DNA of 64,000 bases from contig WPIO01000009.1 in assembly GCA_009760855.2 (NCBI GenBank), forward strand, positions 5,333,501-5,397,500, in the 5' to 3' direction. Each line of letters begins with the position of its first letter. The first letter of the stretch is position 1. A program made the position numbers and the translations under genes. Below are positions 1 through 12,874 of this stretch, piece after piece. Below the pieces are notes generated by a model. It had not been told where the DNA came from. It did not search any database and saw only the letters and a list, made by a program, of their open reading frames with translations. Source of the stretch: Cristatella mucedo (lineage: Eukaryota > Bryozoa > Phylactolaemata > Cristatellidae).

Positions 1-2256
1 GATGCAAACTTACTAACTCGAACTCACCGGTCGAGAGACTTGACCGTTCGGCAACCGATTCAACCTGCTCGGATAAACTCACGACATTGCCTTAACGCTC
101 GTTTACTCTATAGACATTTGTCTTTGAGCTGCCCTCATCGTTCCTGCTGGAATCTTTTGACTTGCAGCGAGTGATAGATAGCCAAAAGTGTGGGTGAGCA
201 CTGAAAGTAGGTCTTACATTTAATTAGCGGCTTAATTCCGAGCTGCACCGATAATGGCACTTACACTAAGAGGAGGCTGGGTCTCCAGTTTCTGATGATT
301 TAATCGATACACAGCAAGATGCTGAGTCGGTCGCGATATTTAGTCAATGAGCTTGCAGCAGCTTGAGATGCTCGTCCGTGGGAGGAGGAGGAAGTGAGTG
401 GTGCTTCAGTGGTTCATCTGCCCCAAAGCCTAGGCTCCGGGATTTACCACAGGCACTCAATCAGGTTCAGCCCAGGAGATCGACTGACTGGGAAGCAACA
501 CGCTCATTATCCCGACTGCTGCTGCTGTATAATCCGTAAGAAACATGCCTGGATCGCTTTAAGCACTGCCTTTGGAGGGGTGATCACAGTGCTCTGCCCA
601 ATGCGGTCATGGTCTAGCAAGGCTCTGGCGTTTGGCTATCCGACACTTCTGACTGAGATCGACCGAGTACATGCCAATCCATCATGTGGCAAACGCCAAG
701 AGGAGCCCCGACCCCAGCTGAGCAGAAGTAACCAAAGCCTACAAGCCCTTCCCCTGAAGCAGCGCTCAGGGAAGTCAGGGAGAATTATATTTTCCTTCCA
801 ATACAACTGGCCCATGTGCATTCGTCACCCCTTCATGCTTCCCGACGTTATTAATTTCGGAACAGTTCGGCAGGCCATAACGCACGACTCTGGTCGCTAG
901 CAGAAAAGACGGCCTGTTCCGGGGCCGATTTTGGCCGGTCCTGTTTATGCTGCTGTAATTGTTGGGGTGTGCACTTCCAGTCTTCTGAGCATTCCGCGAA
1001 CAGCCAACCTCTGATACACGGTTTCATGCAAAACGATGTGCTGGTGGATGTTGTCAGGGACCAAACAGGAAAGCTGAATCAGATTAGTCATCCCCTTGCC
1101 AGAGGGCAGGCATTTCGAGGCGCATAGCGTCTATGAGGCCGGTGAGAGCTCACCAGACAAGCCATGCCGCCGGTTTTGCAAAGGCTTGCTGTAGCTAGCC
1201 GTTTTGCAGCTAATTCTAGCTGGGATCCTCTGTGGGTGGGGAGACAACTTGCTAAAGGATGGGAATTTCGATAGACATGGGGGTAGAGTAGAGGCAAGCA
1301 GAGTAGACGGTTCCTAAACTGTTCAAAGGCATGCACCATAAGTGACGGCCAGGATAGAGGAGGCCTAACATCTACGTTGGCAGCAGTAGCAGCCAAGGAA
1401 TAAAGAAACAGCCCGCGCAGACCGACTTAGGGCACGCTCACTTGAACTTGAACTGGACGCCGAGTGTATCCACATCACCAGGCTCAATTTCAAACACGCC
1501 TGGCTCTGGATCTTGGTGGCCACCGTAGGCATACTCTGCAAAACCAGCATAGTACAGCAGCAGCACCATGGCACAGGGCAGCTGCCCACAGCCCGGACAG
1601 CCTAGACTGTCTACCGATGGAAGAAAGGCAGGCACATGCAGAAGTCGCACAATGTTAGTTAGATGCTAAGAGAGTCAGACAGACCGATGCATACGTGTAC
1701 GTAATTGTGGGTCCGAAAAAATCCACGGAATCTGAAAAAATCGAGACCAGACTCAACGAGTACTGCGGTGTGCTACGTATTCTAGGCCGACTAAACAATA
1801 CAATAGTAATATTTGCATACTCAAACAACCTCATAAACTACCGCCTCAGCTTACCTGCGTAAAAAAAAGCTTACCTTACCTATGTAACAAAAAGTATACC
1901 AAGCCTCTTGACAACTTCAATGGCCACTTAAGTTACAAAGACTGACATGCTCAATATTTCCATGATATTCTGTAGTAGCATTAGCAAAATAGAACAAAGT
2001 AAAATAAAAGGATGCCACAGTCGGCTCCATCCAGTAATACCCTACAGCAGACAGCATAGGGCATTCTATAGGCAGCACCATTTCAAAGAATCAATTTTAA
2101 GCAACGATAGTAATATTTTTAAGACCAACCACGGTTCTAAGTAACGTTAATATATATTGACAATTGATGAAATAAAATAATTAAATAAAGACACTCGCCT
2201 ATTATTTTATTCTTAACTCACTCCATGACTGCAGGTACAAAATAGCGATTCTTTCA
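1..2256. other. No recognisable gene or repeat
   Basis: I see no conserved protein, RNA or known repeat here. The longest open frame (394-900, +) begins at GTG rather than ATG, has no recognisable domain, and overlaps an opposite-strand frame, so I treat it as chance. The region could be intronic or intergenic. Confidence 0.5.
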
Positions 2257-2330
2257 AACATGTTTAGGTTTGACATGTAGTAGGTCAGTATTTGCATACT
2301 GACCTACTACATGTCAAACCTAAACATGTT
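2257..2330. repeat. Perfect inverted repeat, 34-bp arms, 6-bp loop
   Basis: The left arm 2257-2290 is the exact reverse complement of the right arm 2297-2330, separated by tttgca. The right arm is part of the L2-like 3' UTR that follows it (compare the consensus 'tgcatgctgaccctgtgcatgtc'). The left arm is therefore an inverted copy of element sequence. This looks like a fold-back event at the truncation point of the element. Confidence 0.95.
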
Positions 2331-2457
2331 ATGCTTGTTGTCATTGCACATGCTACCATAAACCATTCGATCGTGCTTCCCTTGCAGCAAATGTAAAGTG
2401 GCTAGAAAGAAATTGAGATCTCTGACGGCGCTATATCAAATGTATTATTATTATCAA
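2291..2457 (+). mobile_element. L2-like LINE, 3' UTR and 3' end only
   Basis: The fragment contains the 3' UTR phrase 'aaccattcgatcgtgcttcc', then 'gcaaatgtaaagtggctag', 'ctctgacggcgctatatcaa' and an ATTATTATTATC tail. It is severely 5'-truncated, about 165 bp, with no coding part. Its 5' border coincides with the perfect inverted repeat at 2257-2330. Confidence 0.9.
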
Positions 2458-4190
2458 CAACTGAAGATCTTGCATGGGCTTCCATACCTAATTATGATCA
2501 GCCAAGATTTAGGTCGGAGTTCAAAGTATTCTATAGTTCTTTGCTAGCTTCGCCGTTCTGCATTTGCCACAGCATTAATTTCATGTATGGCTTCGAACTA
2601 GTCGAGACATAAGGTTGCACCACGTGTATTGGAACTACGTATTGCCCAAAGAAAGGGGCAAGCTGATCACTACCGACAGGCATATGACTGAGAAATTGCT
2701 ACCTGTAGGGCTATTTACAAAACCACTCTTGGATGCCAGCTAGCATGAAAAGACAGCAATCTCCCCAGGATCTCTAAGCTGAGACTACATGCCAAAGCTC
2801 TTGAAGCAACAGTCAGTGACTGAGGCTCCATGAAGGCAATATACATAGGAGCGAGACACGGCACCGAAAAAGATAGCATCAATGCTGTGGCAGACAAAAC
2901 AAAAGACAGCTAGCAAGCAGAGGCAGGTGAGCAGCTGTCATTCCTGGCGGCAGGCAAAACTCACCGACGCCATACACCACCACACCGGTATGGTAGACGC
3001 CAAGGCCAAGGTTGAATGTATACTCATTTGTCCAGAACTATAAACAAAGGAAATGAAAAAATTGCAGAAAACGCATAGCACGCCTCTGAGAAAAGACATC
3101 ACATGAGGAGTACAATCATAACAAGTAGGAGCAGGACGTTGGAACAGATCACTAGCTGAAGATGATATAATATTGAACCACGAGGGGTCGCAAAAGCCAA
3201 CAAATGCTTTAGCAAGACACGCTCGGAGTAAGTTCCTAGCTCAGGAAGGAGGGTGCCAGGTAGTTAATCGAACCTTGACGAAATAACATAAAATAACAGC
3301 AGCAACTGTTAATAGTCGGATGAGGTTAGAGCTTCTTCATTAAACTACAAAGCAGCAGGTGTTGAACACTTTTTACGAACACAAGTTGGCAAGGGGACAG
3401 AAAGTTTTACTTTATAAGAGCCCAATGGCAACCAAATTGCCAAGCCAGCTGGTGGCCAAACACAACCAAGCATGCCCCTTGAACCTGTGGCTATGATTAG
3501 CCAGCCTGATCACGGTTCAGTGGTCCCCTCGTGAGCATACTTCGAAGTCAGAGTTTCGCTAGGCCTGAGCCTCATGCCCACCACCGGGTCTGCATGGTCC
3601 CCTCCCACGGCAGTGGGCACTGCTGTCTGTCCATAGATGCCCACACCCTACTGATCTGTTTTGTGATCTGCCCTGTCGAGCAGCACCAAATGAAGGAACC
3701 AGATGGGGTAGAATGAGGCAGCTTTCGACCAGGTGCCAGGCTACAGATGAGTCAAGGAGGGAACTGGGCCACGGGTGGCCATATTAGCTGGGGTCAGCAT
3801 TAACCGATGATGCACAGCTGCAGGTAACAAGGCTGTAATGCCTTTAGAATGACCAAGGGTAGCTGAACTCCAAGGGTTGCTAGAGTTGCTGGTCGGTCTT
3901 CCAGCCTCAGCTAATGTGCAACTACAGCAGACTGTCTGCACCTGCTGTGCCAGCACAGCAACCACGAGTGGAGAGAGGCAACATAAGCTACCACAATTGA
4001 ACTACACAGACAGGTTGGCAGTTGGCGAAGGTGCCATTCCTCTATAAGCAGTCAGAATGCTGGCAGCTTGGTGACTGATACAGATAACATGTACTGCAAC
4101 GAGCAGGTCAAGTGTGGGCAAGCAAAACGAGAGAAGTCATGCCCGGTGGCTAGATATTGAGACACTGCCGAAGCCTCCCAGGATTGCACA
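2458..4190. other. No recognisable gene or repeat
   Basis: This is mixed-composition DNA with only short open frames (such as 3741-3965, -) that show no conserved motif. I found no L2-like or SINE signature. Probably intergenic or intronic. Confidence 0.5.
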
Positions 4191-4194
4191 ACAA

Positions 4195-4428
4195 TGCTGG
4201 CCTGCCGGCAATGTGCAATCAAGTGCTTACAGCTGGTGCAAAACTCTGCAGCTAGGCTTGTCTGTCGTGAGCGTTGCTGTTGCCACATCTCACCACGTCT
4301 GGCCGTCCTGCACTGGCTCCCAGTCAAGCAACTCATCGACTTCAAGGTTTTGTCACTCACTTTTAGATCCCTTCATTCTTTGGCTCCAGCCTATCTATCA
4401 GATCTACTGCCCCACCAGGCCAAGCCAA
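4195..4428 (+). mobile_element. L2-like LINE, RT C-terminal fragment
   Basis: Translation gives the C-terminal block of the L2-like ORF: LQLVQNSAARLVCRE, then HWLPVKQLIDFKVLSLTF, then LAPAYLSDLLPHQAK. The copy stops abruptly near 4428. The sequence continues directly into the 3' end of an opposite-strand copy, so this element lost its own distal C-terminus and 3' UTR. The two copies meet in tail-to-tail orientation. Confidence 0.9.
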
Positions 4429-6530
4429 GAGAGCTTGACCTTTTTCTAGGCACTTTATACTTGCTGCAAAGGAAGCTCAATCGAACGGTTAGTGGTACCA
4501 TGCTCAATGACAACAAGCAAACATGATTAGACGTGACATGTACAGGGTCAGCATGCATGAGCAAACATAGGACGAATTACCAAGACCCACCAAATGCTGT
4601 AATAAACAGGTGCGTTTTAAGCTTCTTATCAAATATCATCACGTGTGGGGACGTTGTAACTTGCATCGAAAGTTGAGTTCAAGCTTTGGAAGCATACAAA
4701 CTAAAGAAGCAGTCTCAAAAAGATTTTAGGTTCGTAAGAGGTCGAAAGTTAGTTCCAGGCGTTGGGAGCATACAAACTGAAGACACAGTCTCCAAAGGAT
4801 TTGAGGTTCACTAGAGGTATAGGTAAACGATTAGATTCCGAAAAGTGAGTGGTAGGATGCTTAGCCTGGGGGAGTAGATCTGATTGGTAGTCTGAAGCCA
4901 AAGAATATAGGGAGCTAAAAGTGAGTGACAGAACCTTGAAGTCGATGCTTCGCTTATATGGGAGCCAGTGCAGGTCGGCGAGAGGTGGAGTGATTTGGCA
5001 ACTGTGACACTCATGACCGATGAGCATAGCTGCAGAGTTTTGCACCAACTGTAAGCGCCTGATTGCAGAGGCCAGTAGACAAGCAAGCTATGAGTTACAG
5101 AAGTCGAGACACGATGCCATAAATGCACGGATCAATTTAGATTTAGTATCCCTGCCAAAGCAAGCCCAAATTCTAGCAATGTTATGTAGCTGAAAGTGAG
5201 GAGACTTGACTGGAGCTGATGTGTCGTCTAATGAAAGGTCACTTTGAAACAAGACACCTAGATTTCGTGCAGATTGAACAGGACATATGCTGGCAGAGCC
5301 GATTGTGAGCGCTAACCTTTCCGATTTCTGAATCACACTAGATTTGCCCATAACTAGTAAGTTGGTTTTACAATCATTCAAATTAAGAAAGTTTGCTGCC
5401 ATCCATATGCGGATGTCATTAATGCACGCAGCAAGGGAGTTAAGAGAATACGACGTGCTGGAGGGCTGTGAGGGATCAAAGTAAAGGTACAACTGAGTGT
5501 CATCTGCATATAATTAAAAAGCCTAGATTGTGCCTGGCAATCACATCACCAAGAGGGAGAGTATTAACCTCGAAAAGACCGAGCTTAGAGCCCTGAGGTA
5601 CCCCACACTTCAGAGGTTCCTCGGATGATCTTTGTCCATTCACATCCATACTTGGAAGTCTCCCACTGAAGTAGAACCTGAACCATTGCAGTGCAGAGTC
5701 AGTGATGCCCAGGCTAGATGAAAGGCGTTCAAGGACTTGGTGATCAACAGTATTAAAAGCTGCAGAAAGATCAAGCAAAACAAGCAGATACTCTACTTAT
5801 GTCTAAATATTAAAGTAGGGCATTATACACCCTAAGCAATACCAACTGTGTGGAGTGATTAGCTCTAAAACCAGACTGGAACTTACTGCCAAGGGTTGAA
5901 GTTTCAATACACGAGTTCAGCTGGTCTGCCACGACTCGTTCCAGTGTCTTTGATAGGAATGGTAAAAAGGAAGACCGGATGGAGGTTGCTCAAGTTCTCT
6001 TGGTCTAGTGTTGCTTTCTTGAGTAGTGACCTGACTAGAACCTTTTTAAAAGGTGCTGGGACATGACCTGAGGCTCATGACATATTTATAATGTAAGTTA
6101 TGCATGGTAGCAGCAGATCTATGCATCGTAGAACAAGGACAGTAGTAATAAGGTCTAGAGGACTAGTTGACTGCTTTGATTGGGATATGGCCTTCAAGAC
6201 AAATTACAAGTGGCCTCCTTATACGTAGACATTGAGGTGCTCCATGGAACTGAGGGACAAGATTCCAGGGGACTGCTGCCACCCTATGGACAGACTACCT
6301 GATCTTGTCTTTCTTGTTAACAAAGAAGCTGCAGAAGCGATAAGTTAGATCTTCACGAGAATCACAAAACGAGGAGCTACTTTTAAGAGAGGCTAAGTGT
6401 AAATGGAAAACAGCAAAGGACTCACTATAGACCCTTGGGGAACTCCACGTGTGACTGGTAACAAAGTAACATCCCCTCTGGACTCTGCAGCCACCAAAGC
6501 CGGCCAAAGAACAACTAGCATAACTTCTCA
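4429..6530 (-). mobile_element. L2-like LINE, longest copy in the window
   Basis: Read on the minus strand from about 6530 to 4429. It starts upstream of the RT core with FCSFFVNKKDKIR (near 6300-6340), a block that precedes RT in this clade. Next come LRSCPSTFKKVL...LLKKATLDQENLSN (about 6000-6070), the FQSGFRANHST-type block (about 5870), LDLSAAFNTVDH (motif A, 5740-5778), GVPQGS (about 5590-5610), YADDT (about 5500-5515, shifted relative to the preceding frame), and the C-terminal HWLP and SFGDCVFSLYAPNAWN blocks down to 4749. The 3' UTR runs to 4429. Several frameshifts break the ORF, and the terminal gcgct-(ATT)n is missing. It is inactive as read. Neither endonuclease nor ORF1 is visible. 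Confidence 0.9.
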
Positions 6531-6544
6531 TTGTTGTCCCATCA

Positions 6545-7717
6545 ACTCACATCTTCGGCTATGACACGGCAGTAACCAGTATAAGAACTACAACCGTCAA
6601 TAGCAAATGAGCAAAGCTGCCCGAAAGTCAAGCTTCACTGAGCAGATTATTTGAAAGACTAAATTAGATCATAGCATCAACCCTATATGTGTAGCTGCAA
6701 CTGACGTGGCGACAGGGAGTAGGCTGCTCTACTGTGGCCCAATGAGCCCAAGGGAGTCCTCATCAGTACTACCATAAAGATAATGTGATAGGCTCTTGAT
6801 GTGGGAGCTATCGGATTATAACGGTAATGAAATCGCCAACATAAATGCCCCAATAAAACGGCTATACCAGCTGCTGCTTGATGGTTGGGCATGACTGAAC
6901 TCGGCCCACTGAACTACCAGAATACCAATGCATACATCGCTCATAGCTCAACTGATCAAGCAGCCGTAGCCTGCTTTGCTGCCACCTAAAGATGCTGAAA
7001 TTTCCATGAATCTCAGTTCCTTGACCATCCTTGCGACTCAGCTATCAGCTTCTCAATTGCTGTTGTTTCAGATAAAGGCTGCCGGCAACCGGGCGTCTAC
7101 CGAAGCTACTTAGGCTTGCCCTGGCCTTGCCCATAGGTAAGGTGCTTGCTTTCAATGACCAAGGTCTTGGCCTCGAGCCCTTCAGTGTGTGTGTGTGTGT
7201 GCGGGAAGCCTTCGTTGACACTGCCAGCACCATAATCTGGTTCCTAGTTGCTTGGATAGGCAGAAAATAGCAGATGAAAGCCCCCTCTCTTGAGTACAGT
7301 GCAGCACTTACTAATCAAACAGCTTCCAATGGACCTCGACATAGATAGTGGCACAAGGCTGCATGCTAATGAGTCAGGTGATGCCATCACAAGCACCCAA
7401 GCACTGGCATGCTTATCACGGTCGGGCAATGTTTTTGCTGCTACAGGATTGGCAAAATTTCGTCAACTGAGAAGAATGCTGACTAATGGCATCCAAAGTT
7501 AGTGTCACGGCTATAGATCAAAAGGCCCATGAATAGCCATGACACCAGATAACACTAGGCAAATAGCCAATTTGTGGTACAGACTGGCCAGCTTACATAT
7601 CCACATCAAAAGATACGCTCATAAGACAGAAACATCATAAACTAAAACAATCACAGATCAGAGGAGTCGTAGTAACTGCTGGCTAAAGGAAAACGACTAC
7701 ACATGATTATAAAGTCA
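6545..7717. other. No recognisable gene; short GT tract
   Basis: Only a short (GT)n run at 7187-7202 stands out. The open frames here are under 75 codons with no recognisable motif. Confidence 0.5.
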
Positions 7718-8738
7718 ACAAATAATAATAATAATAGTATTATTACATTTGATATAGCGCCCTCAGAAAACTCAATCTCTTTCCAGGCACTTTACATTTA
7801 CTGCAAAGGAAGCACTATCAAATGGTTAGTAGTAGCATGCTTAATAAACAAGAATAATATGGTTAGGGATGACATGCACAGGGTCGGCATGCAAGTGTGG
7901 TTAGTGGCAGCATGCACAGTGTCAGCAGGCATAAGCACACACAAGACGAATCGCAGAGACCCACTAAATGCTGTCATAAATAGGTGTTTTTAGCTTCATT
8001 TTAAATATGGTCAAATCAGAAGATGTCGTGACACAAGTCGGAAATGAGTTCCAGGCTTTGGGAGCACACGAACTAAAGGCACGGTCTCCAAAGGGTTTGA
8101 GGCTTGTACAAGGTATAGGTAAAAGATCAGATTCCGAAAGCAGGTGGTGGGATGTTTGGCTTGTCGGGGAATAGATCTGATAGGTAGGCTGGAGCCACAG
8201 AATGAAGGGACCTAAAAGTGAGCAACAAAATCTATAAGTTGATGCATTGCTTGAATGGGAGCCAGTGCAGGTAGGCGAGAAGTGGTGAGATGTGGCAACA
8301 GCAACACTCACGACAGACAAGCCTAGCTGCAGAGCTTTGCACCAGCTGTAAGCACCTGAGTGCACAGGCCGGTCGACCAGCAAGCAGTGAGTGACAGAAG
8401 TCGAGATGGGATGTCCCAAATGCATGGACTAACTTAGATATGGTATCCCTGTCTAAACAAGCCTGAATTTTAGCAGTGTCGTGTAGCTGAAAGTAGGCAG
8501 ACTTGACTGCGAAGCTGATGTGGTCGTCAAATGAAAAGTCACTTTCGAACATGACAACTACATTTCGTGCAGATTCAACAGAAGATATGCTGGCAGAGCC
8601 GGTCGTGAGTGTTAATCTTTCCAATTTCTGAATCACACTTGGTTCGCCCATAAGCAGTAAGTTGGTTTTATCATCATCTAATTAAGAAAGTTTGCTGCCA
8701 TCCATATGCACATGAAATTAATACATGCAGCAAGGGAG
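7718..8738 (-). mobile_element. L2-like LINE, 3' third
   Basis: On the minus strand this starts at about 8738 in the segment encoding LxxDDKTNLL and continues through ESARNVVVMFESDFSFDDHIS, AYFQLHDTAKIQACLD, ALRCLQLVQSSAARLVCRE and a frameshifted C-terminus (KPFGDRAFSSCAPKAWNSFP). It ends with the 3' UTR, gcgctatatcaaatg, and an (ATT)n tail at 7718-7740. A frameshift separates the two main open stretches (8232-8651 and 7964-8425). 5'-truncated. Confidence 0.92.
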
Positions 8739-9124
8739 GACACCAACAAAACAAAAAAGAAGCAACAAGACGGTCACGGGCAACTTGGTTTAAAGATTGG
8801 TGAAAAGTTAGAAAAATAATTCATATAACTAAGCAAAGATTAAGGCTAAATGTCTTAATTCCCCAACGTGCAAGGATGTTTTGCTCCGATTATGCCATCA
8901 TATAGGCATGGGTATGTCGAGCAGTCGAAAATGCAGTCCAGTGTAAGCAGTAAGCTGCATCTTAACGGCAAGCAGCAAGATAGTAGATACAGATAAAAAG
9001 CCAAAAGCAAAAGTGAAAGCATCGATCTGGTAACTTGTCCATCGAAAGCAAGCACTGAGACTACACCAATGACACAGACAGTAGTAAATATGGCGACTGC
9101 AAGCTAGTAAGTATAAGATCGGCC
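8739..9124. other. No recognisable feature
   Basis: About 390 bp between an L2-like copy and a SINE. No conserved coding or repeat signature was seen. Confidence 0.5.
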
Positions 9125-9306
9125 CATTCAACAGCCTCACTTATATGCCTGCAGAAAAGCCTAAGAAAAGCCACTATCAACCAGTTCACAGTAGACAAAA
9201 AAGGATTGCCTGCTACGGGACTCGAACCAATGCAAATGAAATATATATTATACATAGTTTACTAACTGGGACGTTAAGTGCAAGCATCTCACCCCTGGGC
9301 TAAGAC
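9125..9306 (-). mobile_element. tRNA-like SINE (family B)
   Basis: On the minus strand, a box A-like tagcccaggggtgagatgc (about 9285-9304) is followed by a box B-like ggttcgagtccc (9217-9228). The body after it matches other copies at 46990, 50715 and 62388 (order: box B, ggcaatcc, then an a/g-rich link, then 'ggc...gcaggcatataagtgaggctgtt'). The distance between boxes is longer than in a normal tRNA, with an AT-rich insertion. This fits a decayed Pol III-derived SINE rather than a functional tRNA gene. Confidence 0.65.
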
Positions 9307-9905
9307 CGAGATAAGTAAGTTAGGAATAACACGTTCAGATGTGGTTAACCGACAGTCGTGACAAGCCAGCTGTCTACATAATCAGCAACTCGGTTTACAC
9401 GAGACATTCAACATGATGGCGCAGCTAGGATGCCATGTCTAGCACGAAGCAGTGTGCTACTTATGATAAACCTTCAACAGAGAGCAGCAAGGACACCCCC
9501 ACCTGGTTACTTACCATGTCATACACGTTCACCGTAACGGGACACGCCATTTTGGCTTTAGTGTGGCGAAAGCAGCAGGTGCACAAAAAACAACTAAAAG
9601 CTATTCCTAAACTGATTTCATATCGGTATCACCACGGCCAGTTGACTGTGGTTGGTTTGTGAGCCTGCGACGTCTGAATAAAACCAGTCAGCAACACCGT
9701 ACCTGCAAATAAAGCGGTACGAAAATACCTTTCAAAGCATGCCAAAAACTCATCTTCGTCTCAAATTACCAATCGTCCTGGACAGTGATACATTCTAGAC
9801 ACAGACGGTGACATAATAAGGACAGGACAATTTCGAAGCTGGCTACGTTTTCTAGCAGCTCAATGGCCATTGCACATACCGAAGACACGGGTAGCCTTTG
9901 ACGAA
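9307..9905. other. No recognisable feature
   Basis: Only short frames without motifs. The stretch leads into the GA-rich satellite. Confidence 0.5.
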
Positions 9906-10246
<341 letters not shown>

Positions 10247-10249
10247 CAG

Positions 10250-11817
10250 CCATGAATTATCATTTTTACTCTCCAACGACAGAGCGTAAAGTTGCCGTCG
10301 GCGGTGTTCACTGTCTGAGGACTGTTCAACTGAGGACACAGCTGGTCGTTCATTGCACGTGATTTAAGACACGGCTAGTCGCTCAAACACTACAAGAAGT
10401 ACAACTTTGCTGACACTTGCCTGGTCAGCTTATTTTTTGCAGGTCTGCTATACTATTGCTTCCGGACCGTGGTTGGCAAGGTCACGACAACAGGGGGGGT
10501 TCACGCAAAGAATATGGCAGCTTCTACGTAAGCGAGACGCTAGGGCCATGCCAAAACTAACGGCAAAACGGCAGGGAATGGTGATAAGTCGAGAAGAACA
10601 AGATTCTAAATATAAAGCCCGAAAAATGTAGACTAGCTGGATGCAGAATGGCGCGTCAGCTCCGGGCTGGGGGCAGTACTAGTCACTAGGGGTTTGGATG
10701 ACTAACTTGCGAAAAGAAAGGTGGCCTCGCACGACGTCCGGAGCAGTACGATTAGGTCGGCAAGTCAAGCAGCGGCAGAAAACTCACTCGACACTACACG
10801 CACTACAGCGCATCACCATCATTTTCACCAAGTTCACTTACCACGACGCATCCGTGGCTAACCCCTTACGATAGCTACTCCAAAGGTCACAGTGAGGTTA
10901 ATGGCTGTTATCAGCCTAAAGGAAGTACCCCTGATTTAGCTGTTTAGAGAGCCGCTGGTCATTAAAGTTTATTTAATTTATCAGCAATATGAATTCCTTA
11001 AAATAATATTATATAGACATTACACCAAAAAAACAAGTGCACTCACCTGCAGCAGTGAATTGCATGGGTCCCGCCCCTTTTCTGCACTTGCTCGACCTGC
11101 TTAGTTCGCGGTCGCGGCCACCTGAAATTGTGCCTCCCCTAATATCTCCCCGATGCCCATTACCATATTCGATTACAGCTGATTTTAATTTTTTTCTTTT
11201 TACACAGCTGTCTCGACATTTGCCAGCGGTACTGCAACCACTATGTAACCCAGCTCGTCAGAGGCATGCGATAGTGAAAAAGCAGCCCCTGCAGCCGGCT
11301 AGTTCTGTTCTCAACTAACAAGCCGGCTTGTATTACTTGTATAACCGACAGCCTGGCTTTCACTGCTCGAGTGGGTTTATCCAAGGCCATCTGCAGTGGC
11401 ACTGAGTGTTGAAAATTAAAACTGCAAATGCTCAAAGACTGTGCTCGTCAGGCAACAAACTGAAGCAGATGGCAGACCGAAACGAGCCTGTCTACAGATG
11501 CCGACAGACTGCGACGAGATGATTTAGTGATATCGATTAGGAAAAGTCAGTTCAATCGTGAGGATTAATCCCATTTCAAGTCGATGCGATGTACCACAAC
11601 GATGTTGGTAATGTGAAGAGAATGGTGCTGTTTCATTGCAATACTGACTCCATCTCAAATCAGGAATCCGAAAGACGTCCGAATCTCAAAAGCTCAGATG
11701 ACACTGTCCAATAAGCTGGGGCACAAAACTAACTGCCTGTGTAGCTGTAAGTTCCCTAGTGTTTGAGTTTGAATACGACTTTTATGCGTGTGGGTACCAT
11801 CTGCCTACTTTCAGATA
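10250..11817. other. No recognisable gene or repeat
   Basis: Short frames such as 11037-11318 (+) show no known motif. An AT-rich stretch is present around 10965-11030. Nothing else can be supported. Confidence 0.5.
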
Positions 11818-12456
11818 ATATTAATAATAAAGATGATAATAAAAATACATTTGCAATATTGCAAACCCTCGGAGAACTCAATCTCTTTCTAGGCACTTTG
11901 CACTTACCTGCAAAGCAAGCATGATCGAATGGCTTGTGGTGGCATGCTCAATGACGACAACCAAGACATGGTTAGAGGTGACATGAACAGTGTCAGTATG
12001 CAAGTGTGGTTAGAGGCAGCATGCACTGTGCCTGCAGTCATAAGGACATAAAGGACGAATCAAATAGACCCACTGAATGCTATGATAAGTAGCTGCGTTT
12101 TAAGCTTCTTTTTAAATGTGGTCAAGTCAGGGGATGTCATGATGCCAGTCGGAAGTGAGTACAAACTAAAGGCACGGTCTCCAAAGGATTTGAGGTTCGT
12201 AATTGGAATAGGTAAAATATTCGATTCCGAAAAGCGGGTAGGTAAAACAAGTTCTGAAAAGTGGTTAGCGCGATGCTCAGCCTGGTCGTGGAGAAGATCT
12301 GATGGGTAGGCTGGAGCCAAAGAATGAAGGGATCTAACAGTGAGTGACAGTACCTTGAAATCGATGACGACAGACAAGCTTAGCTACACAGTTTTGCACC
12401 AGCTGTAAACACCTGATTGCACAGGCTGGTAGACCAGCAAGCAGTAATTAGTAACC
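11818..12456 (-). mobile_element. L2-like LINE, 3' part with internal deletion
   Basis: The minus strand reads C-terminal LQLVQNCVAKL-like sequence, then IDFKVLSLTVRSLHSLAPAYPSDLLHDQAEH and NLKSFGDRAFSLYS, then the 3' UTR and 3' end near 11820-11880. At about 12367 the usual HWLPV block and the ~80 bp upstream of it are missing: the sequence jumps from 'atcgatg' to 'acgacagac'. A short duplicated patch around FSEL/FSES is also seen. Non-functional. Confidence 0.9.
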
Positions 12457-12781
12457 TGCCAAGCACGTGGAATCGCCTAGATATCGATGCGGCATCCAAG
12501 CTCGTACTTTGGGACGTTCCTTCTGGACTTCTATAAGCCATGACTTGCAGGTCTTCTTGCCCCCGTGCAATTTAACGTTGGTGTACAGGCTATGCATTCT
12601 GACTTGCATGCTTAGAACATCAAAATTTTTCCTCGCCATGCCACTTTATTTATTGATCTCCACTGACTCCTTAGTAAGCCAAATTTTAAAAAGTAAAAAG
12701 AGTAAAATTTGGCTGACTCGTATGCTCGATTTAGCATATATAGTTGTAGTAAGATCTTTGCACCGCCTACTACCTGCTTGC
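12457..12781. other. No recognisable feature
   Basis: The stretch contains a small inverted motif at about 12670-12715 (agccaaattttaaaaag / aaaaattttggct type). Otherwise nothing recognisable. Confidence 0.45.
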
Positions 12782-12872
12782 ACCATGTAATAGAAGATTG
12801 TCTGCTGCAGGTCTTGAACTCGCTACATCGGCGTTAAAGGCTAGCTCCTTGACCCAGGCTAAGACTAAAGCT
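12782..12872 (-). mobile_element. SINE-B head fragment (tRNA-like part)
   Basis: On the minus strand the order is box A-like 'tagcctgggtcaaggagc', spacer, then box B-like 'gagttcaagacctgc', then 'agacaatc'. It aligns with the tRNA-like heads at 9217-9304 and 47100-47165. The body and tail are missing. It directly abuts the next L2-like fragment. Confidence 0.5.
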
Positions 12873-12874
12873 TT

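Noticed and set aside
394-900. A 168-codon protein gene
   Set aside because: Starts at GTG, lacks any recognisable domain, has unusual composition and an opposite-strand overlapping frame; no splice or promoter evidence.
9125-9306. A tRNA gene with a long intron
   Set aside because: Box A- and B-like words are present but the acceptor and anticodon stems do not pair convincingly, and the same body recurs at four other sites, which fits a SINE.
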